Positions 27,964-31,220 of a stretch of 31,220 nucleotides of DNA are shown piece by piece. Origin of the DNA: a virus; the IMG/VR virus record IMGVR_UViG_3300047375_000330, positions 1 to 31,220 of that record; one strand, 5' to 3'. The notes below the pieces were generated by a model. The model was not told the DNA's origin. It saw nothing but the letters and a program-made list of their open reading frames with translations, and searched no databases. How positions within the stretch are numbered: the first letter of the stretch is position 1; each line of letters opens with the position of its first letter. Position numbers and translations under genes: made by a program.

Positions 27964-28156
27964 ATTCGTCTTCCTCGGATGGTTCCATCTCTTCCTTGAT
28001 CTGTTGAGCGTGAAACCGAATGTTCTGGTCGGCTTCTTGCTGAGCCAGTATCAACTTCACGACCTCTGCTCGTAGCTCCATGATCCTGTTAGCGCGGATC
28101 TTAGAATCTCCGCTTAGCTCTTCTTCCGTGTATTCAACGCCATCAATTGTGATCAT
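27962..28156 (-). CDS. DUF6447-like small protein
   Basis: A 64-residue protein, 'MITIDGVEYTEEELSGDSKIRANRIMELRAEVVKLILAQQEADQNIRFHAQQIKEEM...'. The 'itidGkeY.ee.Ls..ak....hi.....ei..l..q.a..q..r..y...lk..l' layout matches DUF6447 as I recall it, a family of short helical proteins found near phage structural and fibre genes. It is the last gene of the minus-strand late unit, and its stop codon overlaps the parS-like palindrome. Function is unknown. Confidence 0.75.
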   Translation of the reverse strand: MITIDGVEYTEEELSGDSKIRANRIMELRAEVVKLILAQQEADQNIRFHAQQIKEEMEPSEEDE

Positions 28157-28186
28157 TTGATTCTCTCAGTTTGTGGATATTCGATT

Positions 28187-28909
28187 CTACTGGCCTTCGT
28201 GCTGTTTGACCAACACCGCCTCAACAAAAATAGCGATCTGGTTGGTGCTCGAACTAGACTTCGCTTCAAACTGGAAATCTGTCTTTTCTGCTATCTTGAA
28301 GGGAATTTGCCGATCATAGTTCACTTGGCTTTCGGAAAACGTCGCCTCGGCTACCTTTAACTCTCGCCCTGTACTGGTTCGCAAAGCGTTCCTGATGGTT
28401 AGGTACTGCGACCCTGTAGCGGTTGCTGAGTTGGCCGTGATCCTGAATAGGTATAGGTCGTACCCATTAGGCACTGTATACAGGCAGGCTTGTGTGGCAC
28501 CCGTTCCTGCCTCGATGAAGGCATAAGTCACACCGCCGTTGGCAATGGTGATATTGCCTGCGTTATTTCCAGCCAAGATGACTGCCGAGTTGATGCGGTA
28601 GAACTGCGTGGAGAGCGTTACAGCGACCGTTCCTGTAAGGGTTATAGTCTCACTAATTTGGTCATAGTTCGCGTCTAAGCCGCTCACAAGGATGCTCATG
28701 GTGTCACTTGCGCTGCTAGATACAGCGGTCATAGTTAAAGCGGATGTTGGGTAAACGTAAGCATCGCCGTCATTCCAGACCGTCTCAAATGATCCGTTCA
28801 CGTCACGATTGAACCCAAAAATGTTAACCGCCTCGCTGTCGTACATCTTGCCTTTGGCAATATCAAACAATAGGTGGGGCGTGGGTCTTTGGTAGTGGTA
28901 TTGGTACAT
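28187..28909 (-). CDS. Beta-rich phage structural protein, 240 aa
   Basis: The start ATG 28909 lies 5 bases after GAGG. After 'VNIFGFNRDVNGSFETVWNDGDAYVYPTSALTMTAVSSSASD' comes a series of Thr/Ser/Val strands and a C-terminal 'IPFKIAEKTDFQFEAKSSSSTNQIAIFVEAVLV'. The 'n.fG.N.dv....etvwd.g..y.yp..a..l..vSsSa.D....' pattern is common in virion-associated proteins of marine podo- and siphoviruses. No enzymatic motif is visible. A decoration or fibre-accessory role is inferred from neighbours. Confidence 0.7.
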   Translation of the reverse strand: MYQYHYQRPTPHLLFDIAKGKMYDSEAVNIFGFNRDVNGSFETVWNDGDAYVYPTSALTMTAVSSSASDTMSILVSGLDANYDQISETITLTGTVAVTLSTQFYRINSAVILAGNNAGNITIANGGVTYAFIEAGTGATQACLYTVPNGYDLYLFRITANSATATGSQYLTIRNALRTSTGRELKVAEATFSESQVNYDRQIPFKIAEKTDFQFEAKSSSSTNQIAIFVEAVLVKQHEGQ

Positions 28910-28966
28910 TGTTGCCTCAAATTGTGTAAGCCAGCCAGACGGCTAGCACTATCCCGACGATCATGG

Positions 28967-29410
28967 CTAGGACGTAGCCCACCAGACCACCAGTGCAATG
29001 GCGACGGGAACCAACCCAAGTGCGATAGCCAGAACAATCAGAACCTCGATCATCTGCTTTTTGCGCTTCTTGGCAGCTAATTCTTGCCGCTTGATTTCTT
29101 CCTGCCGCGCCTTCCTAGCTTCAGCCATCTTCCTTTGCATGTCGTTCCACAAATCCAGCCGATTTGTAGCAAGGAACACGTTGTAGATATTTTCCTTGGA
29201 CTGGCGAACCATCTCTTCGGCCATCACGGCTTTTGCAGCCTCGGCCTCGTTCATGCTTCTGGTTTGGTTCTTGGCTCGCTGTAAGTCGAATTCTGCCGCA
29301 CCCATGCGTCCTATGAAGACGCCCAAGGACTCTATGTTGTTGGCCGCTCCCGCCGCCATTTCCAAGGCTTTGCAGGCAGTCGTTACCGCTGCAACAGCCT
29401 CAATAATCAC
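28967..29410 (-). CDS. Helical protein with C-terminal membrane span
   Basis: A 147-residue protein with GTG start at 29410 (GTGA overlap with the previous stop). 'AVAAVTTACKALEMAAGAANNIESLGVFIGRM' opens it; a long charged coiled coil follows ('WNDMQRKMAEARKARQEEIKRQELAAKKRKKQ'), then one membrane helix, 'MIEVLIVLAIALGLVPVAIALVVWW'. This topology and the 'cK.le.a.gaa.niesl...lg.....e.dl' start match a family of uncharacterised phage proteins I have seen beside fibre genes in aquatic phages. A role in lysis (spanin or holin partner) is possible but unsupported. Confidence 0.7.
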   Translation of the reverse strand: MIIEAVAAVTTACKALEMAAGAANNIESLGVFIGRMGAAEFDLQRAKNQTRSMNEAEAAKAVMAEEMVRQSKENIYNVFLATNRLDLWNDMQRKMAEARKARQEEIKRQELAAKKRKKQMIEVLIVLAIALGLVPVAIALVVWWATS

Positions 29411-29613
29411 TGGAGGTGACTAACTACAATAGTGACAACACCCGTCACAGCAGAGGCGACAACAAGCCACGCCAACTTCTCCCACCGCAGAGCGTGAGCA
29501 TCAGTAGCCTTGCGTAGCTCTCGAAGCTCCACCAGAGCCTCTCCCCACCTCTGAGCACATTCTTGCTCGTGCTTGGCTATCTTCTCTAAGGCTTGCTCTG
29601 CTCTATCACTCAC
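29407..29613 (-). CDS. Small XhlA-like membrane protein
   Basis: A 68-residue protein with GTG start at 29613, overlapping the previous stop (GTGA); another GTG lies one codon earlier. A charged coiled coil ('AEQALEKIAKHEQECAQRWGEALVELRELRKATDAHALRWEKL') precedes a single C-terminal membrane helix, 'AWLVVASAVTGVVTIVVSHLQ'. The 'kle.he.ec..r......el......' coiled coil plus terminal membrane span is typical of XhlA/holin-associated small phage proteins. It may help membrane disruption at lysis, although the main holin candidate lies at 19.2-19.7 kb. Confidence 0.65.
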   Translation of the reverse strand: MSDRAEQALEKIAKHEQECAQRWGEALVELRELRKATDAHALRWEKLAWLVVASAVTGVVTIVVSHLQ

Positions 29614-29924
29614 CACGGCACCCCGTCAGCGGTTGTTGGGTTCTTCTGCTCTTCAATGCTAGCAGTGAGGGAGGCTTCAATGGCATCAACGTCCAACTCA
29701 CCCTGAACCCAGCCAATGACATCAGCTTCAGTCAGGTCATCGTATGCAATGTATCCTTCAGAGGAAGGGTCTGGGGTAAACCCACAGGTTCCATAGTGCG
29801 AAGCAACGTATACCACCTCCCCCACAGTTTCTTCTTCATTTACCTGCCAGTGGGCAACGATAACGCCTCCCGCTAGGTCGCCCTGCAAGTCTCGTTCAAG
29901 TGTTCCAATAGTCCATGTAGCCAT
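29610..29924 (-). CDS. DUF7936-like fibre-neighbour protein
   Basis: A 104-residue protein from ATG 29924, after GGAG and 7 bases. It reads 'MATWTIGTLERDLQGDLAGGVIVAHWQVNEEETVGEVVYVASHYGTCGFTPDPSSEGYIAYDDLTEADVIGWV...EASLTASIEEQKNPTTADGVPW'. The pattern 'W.i..leR....GgVivaHW.v...e.....syG...f.pd....fi.y..lte..v..Wv' is that of a small family almost always found beside tail fibres of aquatic phages. An earlier start at 29984 lies within the fibre gene. The sequence CTGGAGAACTA before its ATG also precedes the fibre start at 1920. Confidence 0.75.
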   Translation of the reverse strand: MATWTIGTLERDLQGDLAGGVIVAHWQVNEEETVGEVVYVASHYGTCGFTPDPSSEGYIAYDDLTEADVIGWVQGELDVDAIEASLTASIEEQKNPTTADGVPW

Positions 29925-29937
29925 TTTAGTTCTCCAG

Positions 29938-31220
29938 TTAAGTTGCTGAGATGATGAAGGCGAGTAGTTCAGAGTAGCGCACACCTAAGCGTGTCTGCTC
30001 GTTACCATCTTCATCAGTCCATGTGCTTGATATAAACATTGCGTAGCGTCCAGCGTCTAAGCCTTCAGCAGTAAATGCGTCCTGTAGGTCTTGTGCAATG
30101 ATCCCGAAGTGAATACGTGCATCATCACCGTTTTCTTCTACGCTGTTAATCCAACGGAACTTACGCAGCAATCCTTTAGCCGCTACTGCTACACGTTGCT
30201 CTGCGTCAGACAGTGCCTCAATGTCTTGCTTTTCGTTACGGTCAGAGGTTTGAATTGTGCCGTTGGTGGCGTAGATGTCGTCAAATCTATAACTACCGTG
30301 ACCCAAGTCTGTGTTGTTATCTTGCTTCGCTCCCACTTGGTTAGCAGGATAAAGATTGCTACCACCAAACGTCCAACCTCTTGCTGTTCCAGAAAAGTAA
30401 GCGTTTCCTACCGCTGCACCAATACTACCTACGGGTGCGCCGTCTTTGCGGAAGCTTGCAATAATTCCATCAGTTCCTGTTCTGTTCAGGAATAAACTAG
30501 CATTTCCAGAGCGACTGTGAGCCGCGTAACCTGCCGCACCAATAGAATGCCCTACATTTGTATTGCCTACACCTACTGCCGCATCAGTAGTCCCCACCAA
30601 GAGATTACCGCTAGAGTCGATGCGTGCTCTCTCAGTAGCGCCTGTGTAAAAAACTAGTGTGTTTGAAGAACCTTCAAGTTTAAAGCCTGAGCGAACTGTT
30701 CCAGAACTGCCTCCGTTGTGAGAGTAGATAAAATTATTTGCGGAGCTAACGATGTTGCCGCCAACATTAGCAGCGCCTGATAGGTAGAGGTCTCGCCATC
30801 TAAAAGAAGATGTCCCCAAGTCGTAGGAATTATCTGCAATAGGATAGGTAAACTTGAGTCTAGTGTCGCCATCTACTGTTAACTTACCGCTAGACGTAGT
30901 AGTCCCCACCAAGAGATTACCGCTGGCATCAAGCCTAGCCTTCTCAGTTGCGGTTGTCCCTGTGGAAAATTGAAGTATCTCTCCTTCAATCCGCAGTGGC
31001 TCGTATTGATTGGTTGTTCTATCGTAGTTAATAATTCTCGAGTAGCCATTACCAGAGTCATCAGGAGATATTTCAACCCCCATAGCTCCACCGTCAGAAA
31101 TCACCAACTTTTTAGAAGGGCTGTCTGTACCAATACCAACATTACGGCTTGAGTCAATCGTTAAAGCTGTTGTTCCAGAAACAGAAAAGCTGAATGGGTC
31201 GCCGCTAGTTCCATAAGCTC
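29938..31220 (-). CDS. Tail fibre C-terminus with S74 intramolecular chaperone (cut by right edge)
   Basis: The frame is open to the right edge, so the N-terminus lies outside; the visible part encodes 426 residues. Fibre-shaft repeats ('SRNVGIGTDSPSKKLV', 'ARIDSSGNLLVG') lead to 'IYATNGTIQTSDRNEKQDIEALSDAEQRV', 'RIHFGIIAQDLQDAFTAEGLDAG' and a final 'VRYSELLAFIISAT'. 'SDRN-K-DI' and 'G.iAQ...' are the signature of the Peptidase_S74 chaperone domain, which trimerises the fibre and then cleaves itself off just before the conserved Ser. An internal ATG at 31107 is not a likely start. It could be the remainder of the fibre at 1-1920. Confidence 0.88.
   Translation of the reverse strand, partial: AYGTSGDPFSFSVSGTTALTIDSSRNVGIGTDSPSKKLVISDGGAMGVEISPDDSGNGYSRIINYDRTTNQYEPLRIEGEILQFSTGTTATEKARLDASGNLLVGTTTSSGKLTVDGDTRLKFTYPIADNSYDLGTSSFRWRDLYLSGAANVGGNIVSSANNFIYSHNGGSSGTVRSGFKLEGSSNTLVFYTGATERARIDSSGNLLVGTTDAAVGVGNTNVGHSIGAAGYAAHSRSGNASLFLNRTGTDGIIASFRKDGAPVGSIGAAVGNAYFSGTARGWTFGGSNLYPANQVGAKQDNNTDLGHGSYRFDDIYATNGTIQTSDRNEKQDIEALSDAEQRVAVAAKGLLRKFRWINSVEENGDDARIHFGIIAQDLQDAFTAEGLDAGRYAMFISSTWTDEDGNEQTRLGVRYSELLAFIISAT
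30905..31140. repeat. 236-bp direct repeat, right copy
   Basis: Same sequence as 755-990 with two mismatches (31012 and 31108). It lies in the same reading frame, near the right edge of the window. See the left copy for the encoded residues. Confidence 0.95.

Overview
The window is almost entirely phage DNA. It carries a tailed, HK97-type, long non-contractile-tail (siphovirus-like) genome with tightly packed genes, many stop/start overlaps of the ATGA or TAATG kind, and no ribosomal, tRNA or cellular metabolic genes. The small-protein families (DUF6321, DUF5872, DUF6447, a DUF7936-like protein, Peptidase_S74 fibres) are ones I associate with uncultured aquatic phages of Proteobacteria. A parS-like palindrome of the Pseudomonas type and a Mu Mom-like protein also suggest a proteobacterial host, probably gammaproteobacterial. 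The host assignment is inference.

Layout. (1) 20087 down to 1, minus strand: one late operon running DUF5675 protein, holin, small proteins, terminase small and large subunits, portal, Mu F-like head protein, scaffold, major capsid protein, head-tail connectors, tail terminator, major tail protein, tail chaperones G/GT with a programmed -1 frameshift, tape measure, tail-tip proteins, a 1603-residue J-like protein, a tail chaperone and a fibre cut by the left edge. (2) 20234-21275, plus strand: a short early unit ending in a Mom-like DNA-modification protein. (3) 24665-21253, minus strand: a YdaS/Cro-like regulator, then a recombination cassette (YqaJ/lambda-type exonuclease, NinG, metallophosphoesterase) with small proteins. 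(4) 24788-27947, plus strand: an early operon with an ERF annealing protein, a winged-helix protein with a membrane segment, a small protein with an SSB-like C-terminal tip, a possible replication protein and two zinc-ribbon proteins. (5) 31220-27962, minus strand: the C-terminal part of a fibre with an S74 chaperone domain, then small membrane and structural proteins. This looks like the continuation of region 1 if the genome is circular, with only part of the fibre gene missing between the window ends.

Control elements visible in the sequence: a 17-bp partly palindromic operator-like motif sits at the same place in the spacer of two early promoters, with a third copy before the regulator gene. 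A consensus-hexamer promoter precedes scaffold and a strong terminator follows the major capsid gene, framing a scaffold-capsid unit. The A AAA AAC slippery site lies directly before the gpG stop. Two early genes end inside the same GUAA-loop hairpin. The early and late operons meet at a perfect 14-bp palindrome matching the ParB-binding parS sequence.

Not found: integrase, DNA polymerase, helicase, ParA/ParB, or a recognisable lysozyme-type endolysin. Replication therefore presumably relies on host enzymes. Lifestyle (lytic, temperate or plasmid-like prophage) cannot be decided from the sequence alone.
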